A DNA stretch of 64,000 bases from JASGCK01 sp031430035. Its GTDB lineage: Bacteria; Pseudomonadota; Gammaproteobacteria; Burkholderiales; Burkholderiaceae_C. The translations under genes and the position numbers were made by a program. Under the pieces are notes generated by a model that ran no database searches, was not told the DNA's origin, and saw nothing but the letters and a program-made list of their open reading frames with translations. The stretch spans positions 6,670 to 70,669 of the forward strand of contig JANPAS010000025.1 of the NCBI GenBank assembly GCA_031430035.1, read 5' to 3'. Positions within the stretch are counted from its first letter, which is position 1. Each line of letters begins with the position of its first letter. Below are positions 38,413 through 46,250 of this stretch, piece after piece.

Positions 38413-40367
38413 TTTTGCGCCCCCCATGCCTCAGAGGGTGCGCCGTTAAAGAACGTGCTCGACGGCAATTGTGACTTGTATTCTCTGTAATCACCATTAA
38501 TGGATGCATCTTTGATGACAATGGGGCGCATAAAGACCACGAGCTCGGTTTTGGCTCGTACCTCACTGCGTGATCCCGCTAGCGTGCCCGCGATTGGAAC
38601 ACGATTGAGGCCAGGTATGCCTTGCTCGGTACTCACATTTGACTCTTGCATTAATCCACCTAATACAGCAATCTCACCGCTTTGAACGCGAAGAATAGAT
38701 TCCAATTCACGCGATTGAACAACGGGAATAAGATTCGTAATTGGCGGGGTTGCGTTGACTAACACAGGATTGGGATCGACGATAGTGCTTATGACGCGAG
38801 TAATGCTGGGGTGTACATTGAGCGTGACCTCACCAGAGTCTGATATTTGAGGTGTCACGGTCATCACAAATCCAACGGGGATCGTATTGATGTTGGACGT
38901 ATACGAGGCAGGTGATATCACAACATTGCTGCTAATGGTTGCGGGTGTATACGATAGCGTCACATAAACATAATTGTCGATGACCTTGATGATGGCCGTC
39001 TGATTATTAATGACGGACAGCTTAGGACTTGATAGCACTTTAGTTGTCCCGAAACTCTCTAGCAAGCTAACGGCAGCAGAAATATCGCCAATAGTCGTTC
39101 CGGTTCTCGTAAAGCTAATGGTGCCCGCGTTTGTACTGCTAAGGGACGATGACGACGTGAGATTGACGGTTAAACCTCTTGCCGCCCCTGTGGAGATGAT
39201 TTGTGACCAGTTAATGCCTGATTGAGAGTTGGCAGAGAGCTGAACCTCAACCACCGTCGCCTCAATCAACACTTGACGCCTAGCACCCACCATCACTCGA
39301 TCAATGAATGCTCTCACGCGATCGTGTCCCTTGGATGTCGTGCTAACGCCCACAATACCAGACTCTTTGTTCACCATCAAAGGGTTGTTGGCTCCTGTAG
39401 CTCCGCCGCCCGCAGTTACGCCGCAAGCGATCGCCGCAGAATTGACGGGTTGTGCTGCTGCCGTGCCTGGTGCTGCGCCAGCGCTACCAGTAGTGCCACC
39501 CGCTCCAGTTGTTCCTCCTGTCGGTGCGGCAGTCACGCTGTTAATCGCTGCATTTTGTGCGCCGGTCGTATTTAACACTTGGCGCATCAAATCAGCGGCG
39601 CCTGCATTGCCCGAGCTGCTTTGCGCTGTGCTGGCCGATGTGCCGCCAGTAGAAGGGCTGCTTTGTGTCGCTTTCGTCAGCTCAAGTGCAACTTTTAATC
39701 TGTCATCACGGTCTTGCAAGCGTAATCTGTCTGCTTGTTCGTCTCGTTGGTTACGACTTTGGTTGGCGGTGATGACAATTTGACAAACGTTGGAAATTAA
39801 GGTTTCCCAAAATTTATTTTCACTGGAGGATTTGATAGATGAGTCAGAGGAGCCAGCGCTAGTCGCAGTTGCACCGCCCAAAGACGCGCTGATCGTGACT
39901 TGATTGCTCGCTTGCCGCTGCAAATTGACATAATCAATGGCGTAATTTTTTAAATAGGGCGTGTCGGGCTGGACGCGCAACAAATTGCCACTGACTTCAT
40001 AGCGAATGTCACTCTGTGCAGAAATACGCTCTAGCAATTGAGGTAGCGTTTGGTCGGTTGCATTTAAAGTCACGCGACCACTTACCGATGGGTGAATGTC
40101 TACATTGAGCTTGTTGTCGCGGGCCAAAGCAAATAAAAGTGTTTTGATGGAAACATCGTTCACGACAACGCTAAAGACCTCTTGCGCGGCGCGAGGCGCA
40201 GGCACTGGCGGCATCGCAGGCAGACGGATGGGGCGCAGACTGGGCGGCGTTAAGGCGGCAGTGACCGATGGTTTTTCAATGATGTGACGCTCACTGAATG
40301 GTTGCGGCGGCAAATTACAAGCAGCCAGTAACAGACTAACAGCGGCAGTGAAAAACACTAATTTCAT
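38409..40367 (-). CDS. mshL: Outer-membrane secretin, MshL-like lipoprotein
   Basis: 652 aa. Lipobox SLLLAAC with Cys17, so probably a lipoprotein. Residues about 65-130 are a secretin/TonB short N-domain (VVVNDVSIKTLLFALARDNK) and the MshL-type stretch YLKNYAIDYVNLQRQ. A long low-complexity Gly/Ala/Thr/Ser insert spans about residues 250-325. The C-terminal secretin barrel domain has VLIEATVVEVQLSANSQSGI, ESFGTTKVLSSPKLSVINN, VQSGEIAVLGGLMQES and VPIAGTLAGSR. Forms the channel for the pilus. The first of a chain of overlapping genes down to 27814. Confidence 0.9.
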   Translation of the reverse strand: MKLVFFTAAVSLLLAACNLPPQPFSERHIIEKPSVTAALTPPSLRPIRLPAMPPVPAPRAAQEVFSVVVNDVSIKTLLFALARDNKLNVDIHPSVSGRVTLNATDQTLPQLLERISAQSDIRYEVSGNLLRVQPDTPYLKNYAIDYVNLQRQASNQVTISASLGGATATSAGSSDSSIKSSSENKFWETLISNVCQIVITANQSRNQRDEQADRLRLQDRDDRLKVALELTKATQSSPSTGGTSASTAQSSSGNAGAADLMRQVLNTTGAQNAAINSVTAAPTGGTTGAGGTTGSAGAAPGTAAAQPVNSAAIACGVTAGGGATGANNPLMVNKESGIVGVSTTSKGHDRVRAFIDRVMVGARRQVLIEATVVEVQLSANSQSGINWSQIISTGAARGLTVNLTSSSSLSSTNAGTISFTRTGTTIGDISAAVSLLESFGTTKVLSSPKLSVINNQTAIIKVIDNYVYVTLSYTPATISSNVVISPASYTSNINTIPVGFVMTVTPQISDSGEVTLNVHPSITRVISTIVDPNPVLVNATPPITNLIPVVQSRELESILRVQSGEIAVLGGLMQESNVSTEQGIPGLNRVPIAGTLAGSRSEVRAKTELVVFMRPIVIKDASINGDYREYKSQLPSSTFFNGAPSEAWGAQK

Positions 40368-40482
40368 AGAAGATTGAGATTACCAGAAAATAGCAATTAT
40401 TCAAGAGCTTATTGTTGTTTTAATGAGCAACTTCTCATGTATTTTCTTGCTTAAAACAGCTAGAAAGCTGCTTTAAGTGCGA

Positions 40483-40962
40483 TCAAAACGAATTGGCTGG
40501 CGTTGAGGAGCCTGACGAGGATGTAGTGCCACTAGACGCTGTGGTGGATCCTGAGCCTGAAGTGCTGCTTCCAGATCCGCTGGAAGAGCCTGTAGTAGCG
40601 GTTGTTGGAACTTGGCTGGCAGGTGTATCCACACAGGTGGATGTTCCCGCACTCGTGATCGTTTGGCCAGGACTATAGACAGTGACAACTCCCGCCGTGC
40701 TAGTGCAAACAATTTTGTCCGTAGGGTTGTTCAGGGTGATCTTCACCGAGCCGTTGTTTTTCGTGCCTGATTGAGTCCCATGATTTTGGCTAGTTGAAGT
40801 TCCCGTTCCTGACCCCGTGACAGTGCCCGTGGTCGACACCGTACCCGTGCCTGTACCTGTGACTTTGTCGCCAGCTTTGCTAACGCATCCCGTACAACCG
40901 ACCAAAAATGCGGTTGTTGAAATCAAGAGAGTTGACAAAATAGTTCGCATATATTGCAGCAT
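40483..40962 (-). CDS. Ser/Thr/Gly-rich lipoprotein in the pilus cluster
   Basis: 159 aa not recognised. Lipobox AFLVGC with Cys at about residue 23 after MLQYMRTILSTLLISTT. The mature part is mostly Thr, Ser and Gly in short alternating runs (GTGTGTVSTTGTVTGSGTGT), with a more complex central core of about 50 residues (NGSVKITLNNPTDKIVC... to STCVDTP) that contains two Cys and may form a small disulfide-bonded beta domain. GGAG lies 6 bases before the ATG at 40962, which favours this start over an in-frame ATG at 41025. Sits between a prepilin and the secretin gene, so a surface or pilus-associated role is plausible. Confidence 0.65.
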   Translation of the reverse strand: MLQYMRTILSTLLISTTAFLVGCTGCVSKAGDKVTGTGTGTVSTTGTVTGSGTGTSTSQNHGTQSGTKNNGSVKITLNNPTDKIVCTSTAGVVTVYSPGQTITSAGTSTCVDTPASQVPTTATTGSSSGSGSSTSGSGSTTASSGTTSSSGSSTPANSF

Positions 40963-41041
40963 GACATTCTCCAAAAAGAAAAAACTTGTGAATAACATCT
41001 TAGCGTGTTTGTGTGACTTGTCCATAGATAATTACGCTACT

Positions 41042-41800
41042 TCACAACAATAAAACGCCTTGACATTGCCCTCCGGTAATAACCTTCCAAAGTGTGTAGG
41101 CGCCTGTTGTGTCGGTTGTTAGGCAGCTGTCCAGAGGCGGGTTTTGCAAAACACCACTGGTGGACGGAACCACATCACCAAAACGGAACTGTCCAGACGA
41201 GGGACTACCGTCGTCGATTTTTCTATCCATTTCAGCTAGACTTTTTGAGTCAATCGATCCACCTGTCGTGACCATGGCTTTTGTTCCCTCGTTGGCTACT
41301 GTGGACCAATAGTAGGCGCCAAGTACATTGGTATTGGGTACTACGCTTGGGTAGGCAAAACCAATGGGTTGACCATACAGATTGGTCGGGCTGAAGTCGG
41401 CCGTTGGATTGCTGGCTGATGTTTGCTTGGTTTTGCATGGCGTACAAACGATAAATCCACCATGCGCAACATTGTTAAAAAATTGCTGGCTGTCATCAAT
41501 GGGAACCCAACCATCCCCGGGTGAAACTAGTCCGGGGGCTGTATTGACATTAATGGTGAGCGCTTGCTCCGTAGTCAAATCCCCAGGCAGTGCGTTGTAA
41601 CGATCTTGAAAACCGTAGTAGGCAACTTGCACTGCCCGCACTTGGTCGATCACGTTGCGCACTCTGGCCGAGGCAATGAGTTCTTGTCCACGCAAAACAC
41701 CGCCGATGAATAGTCCGACAACCACTAGAACAATCGCAATTTCAACCAATGAGAAGCCACTTTGACGTCGCCCTCTCGGGCATTGTTTGATTCGTTTCAT
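41042..41800 (-). CDS. Prepilin of the PGDL/DDG family
   Basis: 252 aa. Leader MKRIKQCPRGRRQSG, then FSLVEIAIVLVVVGLFIGG with Glu5. Family features shared with the prepilins at 41900 and 27814: LRGQELIASARV, DRYNALPGDL, DRKIDDGSPSSGQFR, and a C-terminal Cys loop closing at QCQGVLLL. It lies between the terminator-ended prepilin gene upstream and the lipoprotein downstream. Probably a second structural pilin or a minor pilin. Confidence 0.87.
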   Translation of the reverse strand: MKRIKQCPRGRRQSGFSLVEIAIVLVVVGLFIGGVLRGQELIASARVRNVIDQVRAVQVAYYGFQDRYNALPGDLTTEQALTINVNTAPGLVSPGDGWVPIDDSQQFFNNVAHGGFIVCTPCKTKQTSASNPTADFSPTNLYGQPIGFAYPSVVPNTNVLGAYYWSTVANEGTKAMVTTGGSIDSKSLAEMDRKIDDGSPSSGQFRFGDVVPSTSGVLQNPPLDSCLTTDTTGAYTLWKVITGGQCQGVLLL

Positions 41801-41834
41801 GGTTTGATGACTGGGACAACGCAGAGGATGAAAA

Positions 41835-41873
41835 CAAAAAAGCAGTCGTTAGCTATGCGCTAAACGACTGCTA
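41835..41873 (-). terminator. Rho-independent terminator after the first prepilin gene
   Basis: On the minus strand the stem AGCAGTCGTTTAGC pairs with GCTAACGACTGCT around a short loop (41841-41872), followed by a T run (41835-41841). One unpaired T interrupts the stem. It begins 27 bases past the stop of the prepilin gene at 41900, isolating it from the rest of the cluster. Confidence 0.92.
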
Positions 41874-41899
41874 GAGTTTGTGCAGTTTACGCGTGATTT

Positions 41900-42724
41900 T
41901 TAGAAAATCGATGCGCCTTGGCAAGTGCTACTGGCGGGGTTGGTCACCCAGCCAGCGGCTGCTGTCGCGCACTTAGGAGAGTTAGTTGCAGTGGCAAAGG
42001 TGCCAGATGCAGGCGCACCCGCTGCAATAGCGGCGGTTGCTTGCAAATCGGTATAACGGAATTGTCCAGATGCCGCATTCCCATCGTCCACTTTGCGATC
42101 AATCTCTGCCAGCATGCTGGATGTCAATGTGCCACCAGTTGACACTTGCGGCTTGGGCGCTTCAGCACTGGTCGATAAGAAAACGATAGCACCTGCTGTA
42201 CTGCCACCAGTGCCATTGGTGATGTCGTAGAGGAAGGTCAGTGGCGAGCCATAGACGTTGACCATGGTGTTGCCAGAGTTCAGTCCCGCAATCGTGTTGT
42301 AGGTCGCGGCCGTTGTGCCGCTGCCAATGGTGCCGATGACCCCCGTGGTACCCACACTGGTACAGGGTGAGCATGAGAGGAAACTAGCGGATGTCAGGTT
42401 ATTAAAAAACGCGGCGCTATCAATCAAGGTAATGCTGCCGTCGCCAGATGAGCTAGCTGGCACGGTAGAGTAGCTGATAGACACAGCTTGCGCGGCGGTT
42501 AAATCGCCTGGCAGGAATTTATAGCGGTCGATAAACGCGTAGTAAGCCGTTTGAATACTCTGCTGCTGTGACGTGATGGAGTTCACACGTGCCGAATTAA
42601 TGAGCTCTTGACCGCGTAACACGCCACCGATTAAGAGGCCAATAATGACCAGCACAATGGCGATCTCAACAAGGGTGAAACCTTGCTGGACTTGTTTTTT
42701 CATTCTTGAAATAGTCGATTTCAT
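41900..42724 (-). CDS. Probable major prepilin of the pilus cluster
   Basis: 274 aa. Leader MKSTISRMKKQVQQG, then FTLVEIAIVLVIIGLLIGG with Glu5. Shares with two other prepilins LRGQELINSARV, DRYKFLPGDL, DRKVDDGNAASGQFR and a C-terminal Cys-bounded loop ending CQGASIF. The ATG at 42724 has a strong AGGAG 7 bases upstream, unlike the earlier in-frame start at 42781. The gene is single, with its own terminator, which suits an abundantly made subunit; that it is the major pilin is inference. It is large for a type IVa pilin (usual 140-170 aa). Confidence 0.87.
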   Translation of the reverse strand: MKSTISRMKKQVQQGFTLVEIAIVLVIIGLLIGGVLRGQELINSARVNSITSQQQSIQTAYYAFIDRYKFLPGDLTAAQAVSISYSTVPASSSGDGSITLIDSAAFFNNLTSASFLSCSPCTSVGTTGVIGTIGSGTTAATYNTIAGLNSGNTMVNVYGSPLTFLYDITNGTGGSTAGAIVFLSTSAEAPKPQVSTGGTLTSSMLAEIDRKVDDGNAASGQFRYTDLQATAAIAAGAPASGTFATATNSPKCATAAAGWVTNPASSTCQGASIF

Positions 42725-42823
42725 GTGATAACTCCTATAAGGGATTGTTAAAGATATGCCGCAATGGAATTGACTGCGCATAGAGAAATTCTAGCCTATC
42801 ACATAAAACATGCTATAGGGTTT

Positions 42824-43849
42824 TTACTTACTACGTGGGATTTGTTGTCGCAACCACTTGGCATGCATCGCATTCGCCTCTTCTTCACTAACGCCAAAAA
42901 CGGTATTAGTTCCCGATTCCTCTGGCGCAAGTACCGTCGGCCTAGGCTCTAAAAATGTGGTCATGGTATGGTTTGTGCGACGCTCGAACCAGTTCTTGAA
43001 TGCGCGCCTCACTAAGTACAGCAAAGCCAACAAAATCGCGAATCCCCCAGCAAATATCGGCCAATTGCTTAGCCAATTATCGGACTCGGTTGTAGATCCT
43101 GACGGTTGCAGTGGCTTGACGCTACGTGGCGGCAGCATGGGCGCTGCGGGCGCTGATGCAGGGGCTAGCACAGAGGCTTGTGGCGCTACGGATGTCTTCG
43201 TCGGCTCAGCCTGTACAGCGATGTTGCGTGTACGCAACGAAGCAGTGCTTGAGCGTGGACCTTTTTTATTGAAATCGGCTACGGCCACATCGGGCACTGG
43301 CGTTGCAACTGCCTCGTTTGACTTTAGTGCGGATTCTGGATCGGCAGCAAATTGGATGATGGGCGCTAGTAGTGCCGTTAAGTCAGGCTTGCGATTTTCA
43401 GGTATCGCTTGAGGATTGGACGCGGCGGCTGTCGGCAAAGGTGTGCCCGCGTAGCTGCTGAGCGTATCAAACATCAAGTGCAAAGGCTGAAAACTGCGTC
43501 TGCCTGCATTGTTTAGAGTCAGTAACAGTTCGGTCGACAGATCAGGGTTGCTACGTTTTGCAGTGACGACGATAGCAAGTCGTTGCCCAGCACGACTTCT
43601 AACGTTAAAGCTCGCGTCGCTTAACCACTCGGGGTAGAGCATGCCTTGCGCTGCATGCTGGGCAGGCGTTGCAAGCCGTATGGCCGTACTCGCCGCCAAA
43701 CTTTGCGTGGTGTTGGCATCCAGCGGCAACTCAAAAATCAAGGGGGCAGACCCTGCAGAGAGGATGATCGGCGCCTGCGCAAGACTGGGGGCTTGCAAGC
43801 CAGCGAACGCCAAGGCGGCGGCAAGCGCCCAACGCATCAGCATTTTCAT
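42824..43849 (-). CDS. Membrane-anchored protein of unknown function beside pilus cluster
   Basis: 341 aa, not recognised. Signal-type N-terminus (MLMRWALAAALAFAGLQAPS) ending near SLAQA, a periplasmic domain of about 120 residues predicted as beta-rich (IILSAGSAPLIFELPLDANT), an Ala/Pro-rich spacer (VLAPASAPAAPMLPPR), one transmembrane helix (WPIFAGGFAILLALLYLVRR) and a short cytoplasmic tail containing SEEEANAMHAKWL. Topology recalls FimV-like pilus hub proteins, but no LysM or other motif is seen. ATG at 43849 is used; 43870 is possible. It diverges from the ABC module, whose start is only 37 bases away. Confidence 0.7.
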   Translation of the reverse strand: MKMLMRWALAAALAFAGLQAPSLAQAPIILSAGSAPLIFELPLDANTTQSLAASTAIRLATPAQHAAQGMLYPEWLSDASFNVRSRAGQRLAIVVTAKRSNPDLSTELLLTLNNAGRRSFQPLHLMFDTLSSYAGTPLPTAAASNPQAIPENRKPDLTALLAPIIQFAADPESALKSNEAVATPVPDVAVADFNKKGPRSSTASLRTRNIAVQAEPTKTSVAPQASVLAPASAPAAPMLPPRSVKPLQPSGSTTESDNWLSNWPIFAGGFAILLALLYLVRRAFKNWFERRTNHTMTTFLEPRPTVLAPEESGTNTVFGVSEEEANAMHAKWLRQQIPRSK

Positions 43850-43886
43850 AGAATACAAATCTTTTCGCATATCAGTAGGGTGCAAG

Positions 43887-44693
43887 ATGAATGATCGTTT
43901 CCAAAAAAGCCGCATAGCCATTGTCGCTTTGACTCGCCTGACTTTACTTGAATCTTGGCGTGGACGCAGCGGACGCTTTTTATTGATAGCACTCATGGCT
44001 ATTCAAATGATTACAAGTGTAGTGACCGAAATGGCGGTGACCGAATCGCTAGAGCTGCGGCTCACGACCTCTGCATTTTTGTACCGAATGTGTCTCATCT
44101 TTGCGCTGGGTGTTTCCATGATTGCTAGCGTGGTACGTGAGCACGAAACGGGCTTTGTTCATGTGCTGCTTGCCCACCCCATTTCGCGCATGCAATATGT
44201 GCTGGGGCGGATGTTGGGTTATGCGATGACAGCCTTGATTGCCGTGCTCTCGGTGATGCTCGTGATGGCTGTTTGGGTGCCCACGGATCAGTGGAGCGTC
44301 TTGCTTTTGTGGTCGATATCCCTTTGGCTAGAGCTTATTGTGACGGGCGCTGTCGCTTTATTTTTTGCGCTTGGGCTGCGCAGTATGGTGGGCGCAATGG
44401 TGATGTGGCTAGCGTTTTATATGTTGGCCAGGGTGTTAGATGTCGCGCGCACCATGGCGGCTACACCTATTGGACAAGACCCCAATAGTTTTGCTGCTGT
44501 GGCTGGGCAGTGGATGTTTCAGCTCATGGGTTGGGTGATTCCACCGCTGGGCACCTTTACGCGCGCCGAATGGCTGCTTGGCAACGTCATGCCCACGGCA
44601 CAAACCTGCGGCATCTTGGCGGTGTGGGCGTTGCTGTATTCGGTGATTTGCGTGGCCGCCGCCGCGATTGATTTTTATCGTCATGAAATTTAA
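43887..44693 (+). CDS. ABC-2 type permease
   Basis: 268 aa with six hydrophobic helices (for example SAFLYRMCLIFALGVSMIAS and ALIAVLSVMLVMAVWVPTD). The pattern of two N-terminal helices, ASVVREHETGFVHVLLAHPI and a YVLGRMLGYAMTAL stretch is that of ABC-2 membrane subunits acting with a separate ATPase. Start ATG at 43887 has AGGGTG 5 bases upstream; the longer frame from 43641 runs over the divergent gene and is rejected. First gene of a three-gene module; its transport substrate is unknown. Confidence 0.82.
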   Translation: MNDRFQKSRIAIVALTRLTLLESWRGRSGRFLLIALMAIQMITSVVTEMAVTESLELRLTTSAFLYRMCLIFALGVSMIASVVREHETGFVHVLLAHPISRMQYVLGRMLGYAMTALIAVLSVMLVMAVWVPTDQWSVLLLWSISLWLELIVTGAVALFFALGLRSMVGAMVMWLAFYMLARVLDVARTMAATPIGQDPNSFAAVAGQWMFQLMGWVIPPLGTFTRAEWLLGNVMPTAQTCGILAVWALLYSVICVAAAAIDFYRHEI

Positions 44694-45444
44694 CGCCATC
44701 CCATCCGCACGCGCGGCGGCGCTGCAGTTTTTTGCCAAACGCAAAGCGCAAGCGCCTGCGCCAAAAGCGCTGTGGGGCTTGCTGGTTGTGGGCTTGCTGG
44801 CTAGTAGCGCACTCTCTACGCTGCGCGGAGAACCCAAAGCGACAGCCGAGGCGCTAGGGCAGCCACCGTCCGTTTTGGGTGCACGACTGCTTTCACTCGA
44901 TGAACCTGTGGCGTTTGCCAAGTTACTCAACTTAGTCACTCAGGCGCACGATGTGCAGCCTGGCCTCTCTCTGACGTATGGACAGCTCAACTACGAGCAA
45001 CTCACCGCATGGTTAGACCTCTCGCTCAAGCTTGATCCCACAGGGCAATATCCGCTCATGGCAGGCGCCCGTTTGTATACGCAAGGCTCGGCAGACCGTG
45101 CTCGCCAACGCAAGATGACGGACTGGGTGGCGAGCCGGTTTTTAGATGACCCCGAGCGCCGCTGGACATGGCTTGCACACGTCGCGTATGTGGCCAAGAC
45201 GCAATTTAAGGATCCTGCGTTGGCGATCCAGTACGGCGAATTGCTGCGCAGCAAAACCGAAAATATTCCCTCTGTACCTGCATGGGCCAGGCAGCTAGAC
45301 ATCTTTTTGAAGATCGATATGAAAGATTCAGATGCCGCCAAATTTTTGATTGGCGGCTTACTCGCCAGTGGAAAAATTACCGACTCCAACGAGCTTAGAT
45401 TTTTAGTGCGAACACTTCAAGAATTAGAGGAAGGCAAGCGATGA
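44683..45444 (+). CDS. Membrane-anchored protein of an ABC module
   Basis: 253 aa, function unknown. One N-terminal transmembrane helix (ALWGLLVVGLLASSALSTL) and a mainly helical remainder with weak TPR-like character (YGQLNYEQLTAWLDLSLKLD, AIQYGELLRSKTENIPSVPA). It overlaps the permease by 11 bases and the ATPase by 4, so it is translated with them and is probably a dedicated partner of the transporter. A longer reading from 44668 would begin with TTG; ATG at 44683 is preferred. Confidence 0.75.
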   Translation: MKFNAIPSARAAALQFFAKRKAQAPAPKALWGLLVVGLLASSALSTLRGEPKATAEALGQPPSVLGARLLSLDEPVAFAKLLNLVTQAHDVQPGLSLTYGQLNYEQLTAWLDLSLKLDPTGQYPLMAGARLYTQGSADRARQRKMTDWVASRFLDDPERRWTWLAHVAYVAKTQFKDPALAIQYGELLRSKTENIPSVPAWARQLDIFLKIDMKDSDAAKFLIGGLLASGKITDSNELRFLVRTLQELEEGKR

Positions 45445-46190
45445 CAACAGAAAAAATCACAAGTAGTATGGCCTTGCAAGCCATTCGTGTCGAAAAAATC
45501 TATCCCACTCGGCCTGACTTCAAAGCTCTCAATGATGTCAGCCTCGGCGTAACCGCAGGCGAATGCTTCGCCCTAGTCGGTGTCAATGGCGCGGGTAAAA
45601 CGACACTGATTAAAAGCTGGCTGAACCTCACTACTGTGAGCAAAGGATCACTCACGATTTTTGATGTGGATGCAACCACGTTGGAAGCTCGGGAGCGCAT
45701 GGCCTACATGCCCGAGCGCTTTGCGCCGCATGGCTGGCTCAAAACCAAAGACTACATCCAGCTTGTGCTCTCCTTGCACGGCGTGGTGTGGGACGAAGCG
45801 ATTGCCGTGCAGACCTTGCTGGATATGGGCTTGCAGGCAGGTGTGCTTAAACTTGCGATGCGCGAATGCTCCAAAGGCATGAGTCAAAAAATTGGTCTCG
45901 CTGCTGCGTTTTTATCTAACCGTGAGCTGCTGATATTGGATGAACCCATGAGCGGACTCGACCCGATTTCGCGCGTGCAAGTCAAAGGACTCATTCGCCG
46001 TATGAAGGAGCAAGGTCGCACGGTGTTTATGTGTACGCATGCGCTTGGCGATGTGGGCGAGTTGGCGGACAGATTGGCCGTCATGCACGGCGGCGAAATT
46101 CGCTTTGTCGGGACAGTCCCCGAATGGCTATCGAAGTACAACACCGATAATCTGGAACAAGCTTACCTTTCAACGGTTCAAGCGTCTTAA
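45441..46190 (+). CDS. ABC transporter ATPase
   Basis: 249 aa. Walker A GVNGAGKTT, signature CSKGMSQKIGLAAAFLS (the SKGM form common in ABC-2 exporters), Walker B ELLILDEPMSGLDP, switch His in VFMCTHALGD. Pairs with the permease at 43887. The module lies head to head with an MSHA-like pilus cluster, a setting like the PilGHI ABC genes required for pili in Myxococcus. The TAA stop (46188-46190) overlaps the first two bases of a REP palindrome. Confidence 0.92.
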   Translation: MTTEKITSSMALQAIRVEKIYPTRPDFKALNDVSLGVTAGECFALVGVNGAGKTTLIKSWLNLTTVSKGSLTIFDVDATTLEARERMAYMPERFAPHGWLKTKDYIQLVLSLHGVVWDEAIAVQTLLDMGLQAGVLKLAMRECSKGMSQKIGLAAAFLSNRELLILDEPMSGLDPISRVQVKGLIRRMKEQGRTVFMCTHALGDVGELADRLAVMHGGEIRFVGTVPEWLSKYNTDNLEQAYLSTVQAS

Positions 46191-46230
46191 TTAGGATCTG
46201 ACCCCAATTAATTAGGGTCAGATCCTCATT
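46189..46230. repeat. REP palindrome, copy 3
   Basis: A 42-bp palindrome in the same central orientation as copy 1, with one extra change (TCATT for TAATT at the right end). It starts in the stop codon of the ABC ATPase gene and ends 20 bases before leuB, about 20 kb from the RAYT gene. The flank TTCTTTT matches copy 2. As a strong stem it may also reduce read-through into leuB. Confidence 0.95.
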
Positions 46231-46250
46231 CTTTTTAAGGGAAATCAAAA

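Noticed and set aside
27814..42724. Annotation of the cluster as a plain type II secretion system
   Set aside because: The secretin carries MshL-type sequence and lipobox, a TPR protein and a probable single-gene major pilin are present, and no gspC/gspM set is recognisable; a pilus-type system fits better, though secretion is not excluded.
25367..46230. The repeated 42-bp palindromes as a CRISPR or attachment site
   Set aside because: Only three copies, not regularly spaced, no cas genes or integrase; they fit REP elements with a RAYT.
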